This document shows positions 56,087 to 64,000 of a DNA stretch of 64,000 nt, piece after piece. The stretch is from assembly GCF_026241195.1 (NCBI RefSeq), contig NZ_JAPFQO010000001.1, positions 682,001-746,000 on the forward strand, given 5' to 3'. A model generated the notes under the pieces. It was not told the DNA's origin. It saw only the letters and a list, made by a program, of their open reading frames with translations, and searched no databases. The position numbers and the translations under genes were made by a program. This DNA comes from Pontibacter anaerobius (GTDB lineage: Bacteria; Bacteroidota; Bacteroidia; Cytophagales; Hymenobacteraceae). Each line of letters opens with the position of its first letter. Position 1 is the first letter of the stretch.

Positions 56087-56509
56087 ATGATTTACGTTAG
56101 CAGGTTAGAGCACTTCAACGCAGCTCACAAGTTATTCAACCCGAACTGGTCGATGGCCAAGAATAAGGAGGTTTTCGGGCCATGCGCCAACACTAACTGG
56201 CATGGGCACAACTATGAGCTGATCGTGACGGTAAAGGGCAAGCCCGACCCGGACACGGGCTTTGTGATCGACCTGAAAAAACTCAGCACGCTCATCCGCA
56301 CACACATCATCGATAAGGTAGACCACAAGAACCTGAACCTGGATGTGGCCTTTATGGAGGATAAACTGGCCAGCACCGAGAACCTGGTGGTGGAGTTCTG
56401 GAAAATCCTCGAGCCGCGCGTGAAAGAAATATCAAATAACATCGCTACCCTGCACAGCCTGAAGCTTTACGAAACCCCACGCAACTACGTGGAGTATTTT
56501 GGAGAATAA
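56087..56509 (+). CDS. queD: 6-pyruvoyl-tetrahydropterin synthase / QueD family
   Basis: 140 aa. The fold markers are EHFNAAHKL (zinc His), GPCANTNWHGHNYEL (catalytic Cys plus zinc HGH) and VIDLKKL. VDHKNLNLD and LKLYETPRNYVEY (late Glu) complete it. It makes 6-carboxy-tetrahydropterin for queuosine/7-deazaguanine biosynthesis, or is a PTPS-like enzyme; the longer length (140) leans to the latter subgroup. Its ATG directly follows the permease stop codon. Confidence 0.88.
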   Translation: MIYVSRLEHFNAAHKLFNPNWSMAKNKEVFGPCANTNWHGHNYELIVTVKGKPDPDTGFVIDLKKLSTLIRTHIIDKVDHKNLNLDVAFMEDKLASTENLVVEFWKILEPRVKEISNNIATLHSLKLYETPRNYVEYFGE

Positions 56510-56578
56510 TTTAGTAAGCGGCTTATACTTTACATCCGCTATACTTATTTTACCAGCTCCAAAAGAAACCCTTACCCC

Positions 56579-57700
56579 ATGAAATATTACATTATAGCCG
56601 GGGAACGCTCCGGCGACCTGCACGCCTCCAACCTCATCAAACAGCTCCGCCAACAAGACCCGGAGGCGCAGATCAGGGGCTGGGGCGGTGATATGATGCA
56701 GGCTGCCGGCATGGACCTGGTGCGCCATTACCAGGAGATGGCCTTTATGGGCTTTGCCGAGGTGTTCAAGAGCCTGCGCAAGATCCTGGGTTTCCTGGGC
56801 GAGGCGAAGGCGGATATTAAAAGATATCAGCCTGATGTGGTGATCCTGGTAGACTATGCCGGCTTTAACATGCGCATCGCCAGGTTTGCCAAAAAGCAGG
56901 GCATGAAGGTGTTCTACTACATCTCGCCCAAGATCTGGGCCTGGAACCAGGGGCGTGTGCACGGCATCAAAAAAGTGGTGGATCGCATGTTCGTGATCAT
57001 GCCCTTCGAGGAGGAATTCTACGGCCGCTTCGACTATAAGGTGGACTACGTGGGCAACCCTGTAAACGACTCCGTTTCGGACCATGTGCCTACCACGGAT
57101 TTTAGGGCTAAGAACAAGCTTTACAACAACAAGCCCATCATTGCCATACTTCCGGGCAGCCGCCGGCAGGAGATCGAGAACATGCTGCACGTGATGCTGA
57201 GCGTGTTGCCCAATTTCCGCGATCACCAGTTCGTGGTGGCGGGCGTGAGTAACTTTTCTAAAGAGTACTACGAGCAGTACAACAAAGACCCCAATATCAA
57301 GATCATCTACGACCAGACCTACGACTTGCTCTCACATGCCAAGGCGGCTTTGGTGACATCCGGCACCGCCACCCTGGAGACAGCCTTATTCGGTGTGCCG
57401 CAGGTAGTATGCTACAAAACCAGCCCTATTTCCTACACCATCGGGAAGATGGTGATCAAGGTGCCCTATATTTCGCTGGTGAACCTGATTGCCAATAAAC
57501 CCGTGGTGACAGAGCTGATCCAGGATGATTTTACGGCAAAGCAGATTGTGGCTGAATTGAAGCGGGTGTTGTTCGACAAACATTTTATGCAGAAGCAACA
57601 GGAAGGCTATGCGCTGGTACGCAAGAAGATCGGCGATTTCAGAACTGCAGAGCGTGCCGCCGAGCTGATGGTAAAATACCTGAAAGAGGAAAAAGCCTAG
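56579..57700 (+). CDS. lpxB: Lipid-A-disaccharide synthase
   Basis: 373 aa GT19 enzyme. It starts MKYYIIAGERSGDLHASNLI; conserved GWGGDMMQAAGMDL, FMGFAEVFKSLRKI, YYISPKIWAWNQGR, MPFEEEFYGRFDYKVDYVGNPV, ILPGSRRQEI and TSGTATLETALFGVPQVVCYK follow. It condenses UDP-2,3-diacylglucosamine with lipid X in lipid A synthesis at the inner membrane. The leader is A/C-rich with no SD, ending ACCCC directly before the ATG. Confidence 0.95.
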   Translation: MKYYIIAGERSGDLHASNLIKQLRQQDPEAQIRGWGGDMMQAAGMDLVRHYQEMAFMGFAEVFKSLRKILGFLGEAKADIKRYQPDVVILVDYAGFNMRIARFAKKQGMKVFYYISPKIWAWNQGRVHGIKKVVDRMFVIMPFEEEFYGRFDYKVDYVGNPVNDSVSDHVPTTDFRAKNKLYNNKPIIAILPGSRRQEIENMLHVMLSVLPNFRDHQFVVAGVSNFSKEYYEQYNKDPNIKIIYDQTYDLLSHAKAALVTSGTATLETALFGVPQVVCYKTSPISYTIGKMVIKVPYISLVNLIANKPVVTELIQDDFTAKQIVAELKRVLFDKHFMQKQQEGYALVRKKIGDFRTAERAAELMVKYLKEEKA

Positions 57701-57823
57701 AGCTCATTCTTAAAAATCCGCTTATCTGCCTTCGGTTTCTTTCCGTATAGAGGTATATTTTGCAAATCACTTTAACAAGTATAGGCAGGAAATATACTTT
57801 TATTACATTAAAGCTAAGAAACT

Positions 57824-57943
57824 ATGAAATCAATTTTTATTGCATTAGGGCTAACTGGCGTAGCTATATCTGTTTTAATTATCGGTGCGGCAACTGCTCC
57901 ATTTCTGAATGAAGCTGAACTTGAAGCACCGGGATTGCAGTAA
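57824..57943 (+). CDS. 39-residue predicted membrane peptide
   Basis: A short frame from ATG at 57824 to TAA at 57941-57943. The peptide has a basic start (MKSIFIALG), a hydrophobic stretch of about 22 residues (ALGLTGVAISVLIIGAATA) and an acidic tail (NEAELEAPGLQ). This is a single-pass or signal-anchor shape. It has an AT-rich leader and a strong terminator 32 bases after the stop, as a real small gene would have. No family recognised and function unknown. Confidence 0.55.
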   Translation: MKSIFIALGLTGVAISVLIIGAATAPFLNEAELEAPGLQ

Positions 57944-57974
57944 GGCATCGCAGCCAAACACATTTCCCAAAAAA

Positions 57975-58012
57975 CAAAGAGGGATGCCCCGTTTTCAGGG
58001 CATCCCTCTTTG
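57975..58012. terminator. Bidirectional terminator between small peptide gene and clpX
   Basis: A perfect 15-bp stem (57975-57989 with 57998-58012) with an 8-base loop. It lies between convergent units (39-aa peptide on plus, clpX on minus), with AAAACAAAGA on one side and CTTTGTTT on the other. Confidence 0.9.
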
Positions 58013-58034
58013 TTTATAAGTTGTGCAGTGTTGC

Positions 58035-59258
58035 TTAGGCTACTTTCAGCTGCTTCAGGCTTGATTTTTCAAACTTTTCGCGGGCATAGTCGCCGGTAAT
58101 CACCAGCTCTTTGGTGCCTTCCTCAGATGGCAGCTCAAACATGGCATCTGTCATGATACCCTCGCAAATAGAGCGCAGGCCACGGGCACCAAGTTTATAC
58201 TCTGCCGCCTTCTCGACAATGTATTCCAACGCACTCTCATCAAAAGAAAGATTGATGTTCTCCATCTCGAACAAGCGCTTGTACTGCTTTACGATAGAGT
58301 TCTTCGGCTCCAGCAAAATAAGGCGCAGCGTTTCTTTATCCAGCGGGTTCAGGTGCGTAGCAACTGGCAAACGGCCGATAAGTTCCGGTATCAGGCCGAA
58401 GTTCTTCAGGTCCTGGGCTGTCATGTATTTCAGGAAGTTCTCTTTTTCTTCCATCTCATCCATTTTAGACTTGGAGAAGCCGATAGGGCGGGTATTCAGT
58501 CTGTTCTTGATCAGCCTGTCAATGCCCACGAAAGCGCCACCACAAATAAACAGGATATTCTCGGTGTTCACCGTGATCATCTTCTGCTCCGGGTGCTTGC
58601 GGCCACCTTGCGGCGGTACGTTTACAGTGGTTCCCTCCAGTAACTTTAGCAGGGCCTGCTGCACACCTTCGCCACTCACGTCGCGTGTAATGGATGGGTT
58701 GTCGCTCTTACGGGCAATCTTGTCAATTTCGTCAATGTACACAATGCCGCGCTCGGCTGCCTCTACGTTATAGTCGGCGGCCTGCAGCAGGCGGGTAAGT
58801 ATACTTTCCACGTCTTCGCCTACATAACCGGCTTCAGTAAGCACCGTAGCGTCGGCAATACAGAAAGGCACCTGCAGGATACCGGCCATCATACGGGCAA
58901 GGTATGTTTTGCCCGTGCCGGTTTCACCCACCATAATGATGTTAGACTTCTCGATCACCACGTCATCTTCGGTAGGCTGCTGCATCAGGCGCTTGTAATG
59001 GTTATAAACCGCCACCGACATCACCTTCTTTGCCTCATCCTGACCTACTACAAACTGATCAAGGTAATTCTTCATCTCCTTCGGCTTCATCAGGTTGAAC
59101 TTCGGAGTACGGCTGCTAGCGCGAATCTTGTTCTCTTCGTTCAATATCTGCTGTGCCTGTCCGATACAACGGTCACAGATGTGCGCGTTGATGCCAGAGA
59201 TCATCACCGATACATCTTTCTTGTTTTTGCCGCAAAATGAGCAAGTAATTTCTGCCAT
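58035..59258 (-). CDS. clpX: ATP-dependent Clp protease ATP-binding subunit ClpX
   Basis: 407 aa. N-terminal zinc-binding domain [11 protein letters not shown]...CDRC (about 6-33), Walker A GETGTGKT (about 112-119), Walker [11 protein letters not shown] (about 173), the [14 protein letters not shown] region with the ClpP-binding IGF tripeptide in PIGFSK, sensor arginines, and the RGLRSICE C-terminal block. It unfolds proteins for ClpP. It has its own promoter and is separated from clpP by a terminator. Confidence 0.96.
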   Translation of the reverse strand: MAEITCSFCGKNKKDVSVMISGINAHICDRCIGQAQQILNEENKIRASSRTPKFNLMKPKEMKNYLDQFVVGQDEAKKVMSVAVYNHYKRLMQQPTEDDVVIEKSNIIMVGETGTGKTYLARMMAGILQVPFCIADATVLTEAGYVGEDVESILTRLLQAADYNVEAAERGIVYIDEIDKIARKSDNPSITRDVSGEGVQQALLKLLEGTTVNVPPQGGRKHPEQKMITVNTENILFICGGAFVGIDRLIKNRLNTRPIGFSKSKMDEMEEKENFLKYMTAQDLKNFGLIPELIGRLPVATHLNPLDKETLRLILLEPKNSIVKQYKRLFEMENINLSFDESALEYIVEKAAEYKLGARGLRSICEGIMTDAMFELPSEEGTKELVITGDYAREKFEKSSLKQLKVA

Positions 59259-59309
59259 AAGAAACGATTGGTCCAGAGTATTTTACGCATCTTTTTAAAA
59301 CGCGTAAAG

Positions 59310-59338
59310 CAAAGGTACAAAATTGAAAACTTATACAA
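59310..59338 (-). promoter_or_regulatory. Bacteroidota-type promoter for clpX
   Basis: Minus strand: TTG (59338-59336), 18-base spacer, TACCTTTG (59317-59310), about 50 bases before the ATG. Confidence 0.7.
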
Positions 59339-59554
59339 GTAGAAAAATTTTGATGCAAATGCCTAAACTCTGTTAAAACATGAATATAAATTCTAAGATA
59401 AGTATTTTACTATTTTTGCTTAATACTTTGTAATACAGATAGTTATGTGCTGTTGCTATACACAACCGTATGTGGATAACTTTTTTGGCTAAACGCTGTT
59501 TCAGGTAGCTTTGCCAGGCTTTGCTGATCTTTTATTAGTGCAATATGTGCAAAA

Positions 59555-59589
59555 TAAAAACCCGTAACAGGTTATATTACGGGTTTTTA
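59555..59589 (-). terminator. Terminator after clpP
   Basis: A perfect 13-bp stem (59555-59567 with 59577-59589) with a run of T on the minus strand, 25 bases after the clpP stop. Confidence 0.85.
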
Positions 59590-59613
59590 TACTATATAAG
59601 TTATACTTTATAC

Positions 59614-60315
59614 TTAAGCAGTTTTACGGGTAAGTACCTCGTCTATCAGGCCATACTCTTTTGCTTCTTCAGCACGCATCCAGTAGTCGCGGTCTGAGTT
59701 GTCGTATACTTCCTGGTAAGACTTACCTGAATGATCAGCCAGGATCTCATAAAGTTCCTTCTTCAGCTTCAGGATCTCACGGGCAGTGATCTCGATATCA
59801 GAAGCCTGGCCTTGGGCGCCGCCCATTGGCTGGTGGATCATGATACGGGCGTGGGGCAGGGCAGAGCGCTTGTTCTTAGCGCCACCGGCCAGCAGCACGG
59901 CACCCATAGAGGCAGCCAGACCGGTACAGATCGTGGCCACATCAGGGCTCACATATTGCATGGTATCATAAATACCAAGGCCAGCATAAACTGAACCGCC
60001 CGGGCTGTTGATGTATAGCAGGATGTCCTTCTTCGCGTCGGCTGACTCCAGGAACAGCAGCTGCGCTGTAATAATGTTGGCGATAAAGTCATCAACCTGC
60101 GTACCCAGGAAAATGATACGGTCCATGATCAGGCGTGAAAATACGTCGATCTCACGGAAGTTAGTCGGGCGCTCCTCGATTACCGAGCGTGTCATACTTT
60201 CAATGGTGTGCATGGCACGGCCTTCCACATGGTTAATATATTGGTCTACGCCCAGGCCGCTCATGCCCTGGCCTTTTACAGCAAATTTGCGGAACTCGTC
60301 TTTGTTAAACATCAT
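59614..60315 (-). CDS. clpP: ATP-dependent Clp protease proteolytic subunit ClpP
   Basis: 233 aa serine protease. Catalytic triad: Ser in GLAASMGAV (about 132), His in RIMIHQP (about 158), Asp in DNSDRDYWM (about 208). [17 protein letters not shown] and [19 protein letters not shown] are conserved. A longer N-terminal extension (about 35 residues) than E. coli ClpP is common in the phylum. It is the partner of clpX; the order tig-clpP-clpX is ancestral. Confidence 0.96.
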   Translation of the reverse strand: MMFNKDEFRKFAVKGQGMSGLGVDQYINHVEGRAMHTIESMTRSVIEERPTNFREIDVFSRLIMDRIIFLGTQVDDFIANIITAQLLFLESADAKKDILLYINSPGGSVYAGLGIYDTMQYVSPDVATICTGLAASMGAVLLAGGAKNKRSALPHARIMIHQPMGGAQGQASDIEITAREILKLKKELYEILADHSGKSYQEVYDNSDRDYWMRAEEAKEYGLIDEVLTRKTA

Positions 60316-60346
60316 CTTGTTTAGGTTTACGGTTTTCTCAAAAATA

Positions 60347-60377
60347 AAAAAGTCCTTCTAATTATGAAGGACTTTTT
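60347..60377 (-). terminator. Terminator after tig
   Basis: A perfect 12-bp stem (60347-60358 with 60366-60377) ending in a T-run on the minus strand, 27 bases after the tig stop. This implies that clpP has its own promoter or depends on read-through. Confidence 0.85.
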
Positions 60378-60403
60378 ATAAAGTTATGTATGTGCGCTGC
60401 TAG

Positions 60404-61726
60404 TTAGAGCGACATATTTCTGAAGTCCTCTGATGAGATAGTCTTCTCAACAACAGTCATCTTCTCTTTAAGTTTAGCGAGCACCTTCTCGGCCAGCAGT
60501 TGCTCGTACTCGTTAATGTAGTTACGGCCGTTGTCCTGCTGCAGATACTGCTGGGCATAGCTGTTCATGCTTTCCACCAGTTCTTCAGGTATCTCCGGCA
60601 TGTTGAACTGCGCCAGCATCTTCTCCTTAGTAGCTTCTACTACCTCGTCGTTCGATACTTTCAGCTCGTTCTCCTCAACCACCTTGTTCTTGATCATAGA
60701 CCACTTCAGCTCGCGTACATACTTATCGAAGTTCTCTTCGATCTGCTCTGTAGTAAGCTTGCCCTCGTTGGTTACCTGTATCCAGCGCTTGAAGAACTCT
60801 GTTGGCAGTTCTACCTCCACATTATCGATCAGGGTGTCCATGATATTGCGGTACAGCAGGTTGTCGGCCTCACGCTCATAGTTCTCCAGGATTGTCTCGC
60901 GGATCTTGGCGTCAAACTCTTCCTCTGTCTTTACTTCGTCTTTACCGAAAAGCTTGTCGAAAAGTTCTTGGTTCAGCTCAGCAGACTCCGTGCGGTTGAT
61001 CTTCTCCACGATGAACTCGAACTCACCGTTCAGGTCAGCCGCTACTTCTTTGCTCAGGCCGGTTACGTGGGCCAGGGCAGCGTTGTCATCACCAAAAGTC
61101 TTACGGATATCGAAGCGGATCACGTCGTCGGTCTTCACACCCACAAACTTGTCCTGGCCTTCTACCACGCGGCTGGTTGGGATCAATGTTTTAGACTGGA
61201 ACTCACCGTCCACCTGCTTCAGCTCGCCAGAGATAAAGTCGCCTTGCTCAGACGTCTCAGGGTTTACTGTTTTGCCAAACTGGCGCTTCAGGTTTTCGTA
61301 AGCCTCGTCAATTGTCTTCTGGTCCAGCTCAACTTTAACGCCCTCTACGCTTTTATCAAGCGGAAGGTTAAAGTCTGGCAGCAGGCCTACCTGGTAGGTA
61401 AACTCAAAGGTCTTCTGGTTGTCCCAGTCGATCTCCGGCTGGTCGTTCTCCGGAAGTGGCTCGCCCAGCAGCTTTACATCGTTCTCACGGATATACTTAG
61501 AGATTTCCTCCTGGAGCGTCTTGTTGATCGTCTCCACCAAGATGCTCTTGCCATACATTTTCTTTACAAGCCCTGCAGGCACTTTTCCAGGTCTGAAGCC
61601 TTTGATCTGGGCTTTCTTGCTGTATTCTTTTACCTGCTGGTCTACTTTCGGTGCGTAGTCCGCCTCTTCCAGTACCACCTTCAGTTGCGCATTGGTGCTG
61701 TCGGTTTGGTTTAATGTAATATTCAA
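60404..61726 (-). CDS. tig: Trigger factor chaperone
   Basis: 440 aa. The N-terminal ribosome-binding domain holds GFRPGKVPAGLVKKMYG (the ribosome-docking loop; Bacteroidota form). A divergent FKBP-like domain (about 150-240) and a helical C-terminal chaperone domain follow (FKRWIQVTNEGKLTTEQIEENFDKYVRELKW). It binds nascent chains at the ribosome exit. The family is divergent, but size and position next to clpP/clpX confirm the call. Confidence 0.93.
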   Translation of the reverse strand: MNITLNQTDSTNAQLKVVLEEADYAPKVDQQVKEYSKKAQIKGFRPGKVPAGLVKKMYGKSILVETINKTLQEEISKYIRENDVKLLGEPLPENDQPEIDWDNQKTFEFTYQVGLLPDFNLPLDKSVEGVKVELDQKTIDEAYENLKRQFGKTVNPETSEQGDFISGELKQVDGEFQSKTLIPTSRVVEGQDKFVGVKTDDVIRFDIRKTFGDDNAALAHVTGLSKEVAADLNGEFEFIVEKINRTESAELNQELFDKLFGKDEVKTEEEFDAKIRETILENYEREADNLLYRNIMDTLIDNVEVELPTEFFKRWIQVTNEGKLTTEQIEENFDKYVRELKWSMIKNKVVEENELKVSNDEVVEATKEKMLAQFNMPEIPEELVESMNSYAQQYLQQDNGRNYINEYEQLLAEKVLAKLKEKMTVVEKTISSEDFRNMSL

Positions 61727-61770
61727 GGCTTATAAAAATTTAAGATTTTAGAAATACCTACTAAAAACAA

Positions 61771-61797
61771 ACCCCCAACAAGTTTTGTTGAGGGTTC
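61771..61797 (-). terminator. Terminator after tRNA-Leu
   Basis: Minus strand: ACCCTCAACAA pairs with TTGTTGGGGGT (one G-U pair) around a 4-base loop, followed by TTGTTTTT. It separates tRNA-Leu from tig. Confidence 0.8.
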
Positions 61798-61807
61798 GTG
61801 TTGTGTG

Positions 61808-61889
61808 TGCGGATGGAGGGACTCGAACCCCCATGCCTCGCAGCGCTAGATCCTAAGTCTAGTGCGTCTACCAATTTCGCCACATCCGC
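61808..61889 (-). tRNA. tRNA-Leu (anticodon TAG)
   Basis: 82 bases with a 7-bp acceptor stem (GCGGATG/CATCCGC), discriminator A, a D-loop with GGTAGACGC, an anticodon stem CTAGA/TCTAG around loop CTTAGGA (anticodon TAG, reading CUA/CUN), a variable arm as in class II tRNAs, and a T-loop GGTTCGAGTCC. CCA is not encoded. It has its own promoter upstream and terminator downstream. Confidence 0.96.
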
Positions 61890-61912
61890 TTGATTGTGCT
61901 CGTTTAGTGATG

Positions 61913-61942
61913 CAAAGGTAAGCAACGATTTTTTAATTGCAA
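61913..61942 (-). promoter_or_regulatory. Bacteroidota-type promoter for tRNA-Leu
   Basis: Minus strand: TTG (61942-61940), exactly 19 bases, TACCTTTG (61920-61913), 24 bases before the mature tRNA 5' end. Confidence 0.85.
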
Positions 61943-62019
61943 TACGGCACCTTAAAATTTCTTAAATATTTTTCATCCTGCATATAGCCGGCCTCTCCGC
62001 CGGGATTAGGGGAGGGGTA

Positions 62020-62049
62020 TTGGTTGCATCTTATAATCAGTTATATTTG
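62020..62049 (+). promoter_or_regulatory. Bacteroidota-type promoter for the (p)ppGpp synthetase gene
   Basis: TTG (62020-62022), 19-base spacer, TATATTTG (62042-62049), about 65 bases before the ATG. Confidence 0.7.
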
Positions 62050-62113
62050 AAACTTATAAAGCCGTTAGCTTATTTATACTTATAGTGTGCGCCGCCAAAC
62101 CCGGCACCACACG

Positions 62114-64000
62114 ATGGCACAGTTGCATAACATGATTGATTTAGAAGCAGAACGCAAAGAGATACTCCGGCACTACAGAAGGTTGCTTCGGCACGCCAAG
62201 CCCTTTCTGAAGGATAACGACGCCAAAATCATCAAGAAGGCCTTCAACACCTCGCTGGAGGCGCACAAGGACATGCGCCGCAAATCCGGCGAGCCGTACA
62301 TCCTGCACCCGCTGGCCGTGGCCCAGATCGCGGTGGAGGAGATAGGGTTGGGCACTACTTCCATAGTAGCTGCCCTTTTGCACGACGTGGTGGAAGATAC
62401 TGACCTGGAGGTGGCCGATATTGAGCGTGAGTTCGGGCCGAGCGTGGCGCGAATCATCGAGGGGCTGACCAAGATCTCCGGCGTATTCGACTACGGTAGC
62501 TCGCAGCAGGCGGAGAACTTCCGTAAGATGCTACTTACCCTGAGCGACGACGTGCGCGTTATACTTGTAAAACTGGCCGACCGCCTGCACAACATGCGTA
62601 CGCTGGGCAGTATGCCGCGCCACAAGCAGCTCAAGATCGCTTCCGAAACGATGTACCTGTATGCCCCGCTGGCACACCGCCTGGGTTTATATGCAATTAA
62701 GTCGGAGCTGGAGGACCTATACTTAAAATATACCGACACCGAAACCTACAAGGACCTGTCGAGGAAAGTGCGCCAAACGCGTGCTGCCCGCAACAAGTTC
62801 ATCAAGGACTTTACCCATCCTATAGAGGATGAGCTGCGCAAGTATGGCTTTAAGTTCAACATCAAAGGCAGGCCGAAGTCGATCTACTCTATCCTTAAAA
62901 AGATAAAGAAGCAGAACATCACCTTTGATGAGATCTACGACCTGTTTGCCATCAGGATCATACTTGACGTGCCGCTGGAGAATGAGAAGGCCGCCTGCTG
63001 GCAGGTATACTCTATTATAACAGACTTCTACCAACCCAACCCCGATCGCCTGCGCGATTGGGTAAATACCCCGAAGGCCAACGGTTACGAATCGCTGCAC
63101 ACTACCGTGATGAGTAAATCGGGGCAGTGGGTGGAGGTGCAGATCCGGACCAAGCGAATGGACGAGATTGCCGAGCGCGGATACGCTGCCCACTGGAAGT
63201 ATAAAACAGAAGGCGCGGCCTCGGCAGAGTCGGGTCTGGAGCAGTGGATAAACAAGGTGCGCGACATGCTGGAGAACAACACAGCCAACGCACTCGAGTT
63301 TATGGACGAGTTCCGCAAGAACCTTTTTGTGGAGGAAGTGTTTGTGTTTACCCCGAAAGGCGAACTGATCATACTTCCTGACAAATCCACGGCCCTGGAT
63401 TTTGCCTTCGAGATTCACTCGCAGATAGGATTGCACTGCCTGGGGGCTAAGGTTAACCAGAAGCTGGTGCCGCTCAGCTACAAGCTGAAGAACGGCGACC
63501 AGGTGGAAATCCTGACCTCACAGAAGCAGAAGCCCAACGAGGAGTGGCTGCAGTATGTGGTTACCTCCAGGGCGCGTACACGCATTAAGGATGCCCTGCG
63601 CGAAGAGCGGAAGAACAAGGCCGAGCAGGGCAAGGCCATGTTGGATGCACGTATGGAGCATCTGGGCGTAGTCGATAACCAGCAGAATATGAATAAGCTA
63701 CAGGCCTTCTTTAACGTAGCTACGCTTCAGGACCTATACTATAGAATCGCCACCGGCCATATTGATATCAAGAACATTAAAGAAGTTATCTTTACCGCTG
63801 CCTCAGATAAGAGCACATCCATGCTGGACCCGAAAACCTTTGACAGGGAGGTGCAGAAGATCAGGGGCGTGAATTCTGATATGCTGGTGATAGGGGAGAC
63901 GACGGCAAACTGGGAGTATCGCATGTCCAAGTGCTGCAACCCGATTCCGGGCGATGACGTGTTCGGCTTCCAGACAGAAGATGACGGGATAGAGATACAC
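62114..64000 (+). CDS. rel: Bifunctional (p)ppGpp synthetase/hydrolase (RelA/SpoT homologue), truncated by window end
   Basis: The first 629 codons of a long RSH protein; the C-terminal end is outside the window. The HD hydrolase domain shows the metal residues in GEPYILHPLAVA and LLHDVVEDT, plus a following ADRLHNMRTL. The synthetase domain shows GRPKSIYSILKK, FDEIYDLFAIRI and ANGYESLHTTV. The TGS domain (VFVFTPKGELIILPDKSTALDFAFEIH) comes next, then a zinc-finger-type region starting at MSKCCNPIPGDD near the edge. Both active sites look intact, so it should make and degrade the stringent-response alarmone. Start at the ATG 62114; an ATG at 62132 is possible. Confidence 0.95.
   Translation, partial: MAQLHNMIDLEAERKEILRHYRRLLRHAKPFLKDNDAKIIKKAFNTSLEAHKDMRRKSGEPYILHPLAVAQIAVEEIGLGTTSIVAALLHDVVEDTDLEVADIEREFGPSVARIIEGLTKISGVFDYGSSQQAENFRKMLLTLSDDVRVILVKLADRLHNMRTLGSMPRHKQLKIASETMYLYAPLAHRLGLYAIKSELEDLYLKYTDTETYKDLSRKVRQTRAARNKFIKDFTHPIEDELRKYGFKFNIKGRPKSIYSILKKIKKQNITFDEIYDLFAIRIILDVPLENEKAACWQVYSIITDFYQPNPDRLRDWVNTPKANGYESLHTTVMSKSGQWVEVQIRTKRMDEIAERGYAAHWKYKTEGAASAESGLEQWINKVRDMLENNTANALEFMDEFRKNLFVEEVFVFTPKGELIILPDKSTALDFAFEIHSQIGLHCLGAKVNQKLVPLSYKLKNGDQVEILTSQKQKPNEEWLQYVVTSRARTRIKDALREERKNKAEQGKAMLDARMEHLGVVDNQQNMNKLQAFFNVATLQDLYYRIATGHIDIKNIKEVIFTAASDKSTSMLDPKTFDREVQKIRGVNSDMLVIGETTANWEYRMSKCCNPIPGDDVFGFQTEDDGIEIH

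Larger units (their letters stand above)
59259..59613. other. Spacer between clpP and clpX with promoter and terminator
   Basis: 355 bases. It holds the clpX promoter (59310-59338), the clpP terminator (59555-59589), a single DnaA-box-like TGTGGATAA (59471-59479) and several TATACTT words close to the clpP stop. No gene was seen. Confidence 0.6.

Noticed and set aside
59471-59479. TGTGGATAA, a perfect DnaA-box sequence between clpP and clpX
   Set aside because: A single box, with no cluster, no AT-rich unwinding array and no dnaA or dnaN nearby. One chance match in 64 kb is expected at about even odds.
60500-61714. 404-codon open frame on the plus strand opposite tig
   Set aside because: It is fully antisense to a well-supported trigger factor gene and its translation (Leu/Val/His-rich) has no recognisable family. 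It follows from the codon bias of the real gene.

Overview
The window looks like a chromosomal segment of a member of the Bacteroidota, most probably Cytophagales/Hymenobacteraceae (Pontibacter-like; the family is inferred). The evidence is: two secreted proteins with type IX secretion (T9SS) C-terminal sorting domains; an alternative complex III plus aa3 oxidase cluster; promoters of the form TTG-N18-20-TAnnTTTG; and leaders that mostly lack Shine-Dalgarno (SD) sequences. GC content is moderate, with AT-rich spacers. No prophage, CRISPR array, rRNA or replication origin was seen.

Layout. 1-631 (-): start of an M14 zinc carboxypeptidase cut by the window edge. 1.5-11.8 kb: two T9SS surface proteins, one of 2570 aa with five Ig-like tandem repeats and one of 660 aa. 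They share a nearly identical C-terminal module and 3' terminator. 11.85-12.07 kb: a MITE-like inverted-repeat element. 12.2-17.2 kb: CocE-type hydrolase, quinone-oxidoreductase-like dehydrogenase, FrnE-like DsbA protein and a serine-hydrolase lipoprotein. 17.17-17.85 kb: a REP-associated tyrosine transposase (RAYT) broken by one in-frame TGA, lying between two inverted REP-like palindromic copies. 17.9-24.7 kb (-): propeller-amidohydrolase, DUF255/YyaL protein and GSCFA protein. 24.8-25.9 kb (-): rpsF-rpsR-rplI, with strong SD sequences before the second and third genes.

26.4-43.0 kb (+) is one long respiratory operon: actABCDEF, cox subunits II and I, ctaA, ctaB, two subunit III genes, subunit IV, a SCO protein, a DUF420 protein and a small CxxC membrane protein. 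It starts with a recognisable promoter and ends with a strong terminator. Quinol oxidation by ACIII, electron transfer through c hemes, O2 reduction by aa3 oxidase, heme A synthesis and copper insertion are therefore encoded together.

43.2-50.4 kb (+): a large membrane histidine kinase overlapping the gene for a 1162-aa outer-membrane-like protein of unknown function. 50.5-57.7 kb: DUF418 protein, YCII protein, DUF4287/DUF5655-like protein, hldD (heptose epimerase), an iron/cobalamin-type ABC binding protein and permease without an ATPase, a QueD-like protein and lpxB. 57.8-61.9 kb: a 39-aa membrane peptide, then clpX, clpP, tig and tRNA-Leu on the minus strand. 62.1 kb to the end: a bifunctional (p)ppGpp synthetase/hydrolase, cut by the window edge.

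The strongest unexplained signal is a non-palindromic 7-mer, AAGTATA/TATACTT. I count roughly 100 copies by eye in genes and spacers, against about 8 expected for a random 7-mer on both strands. It behaves like a genome-wide over-represented word (compare HIP1, DUS or KOPS-type words) rather than an ordinary promoter or terminator.
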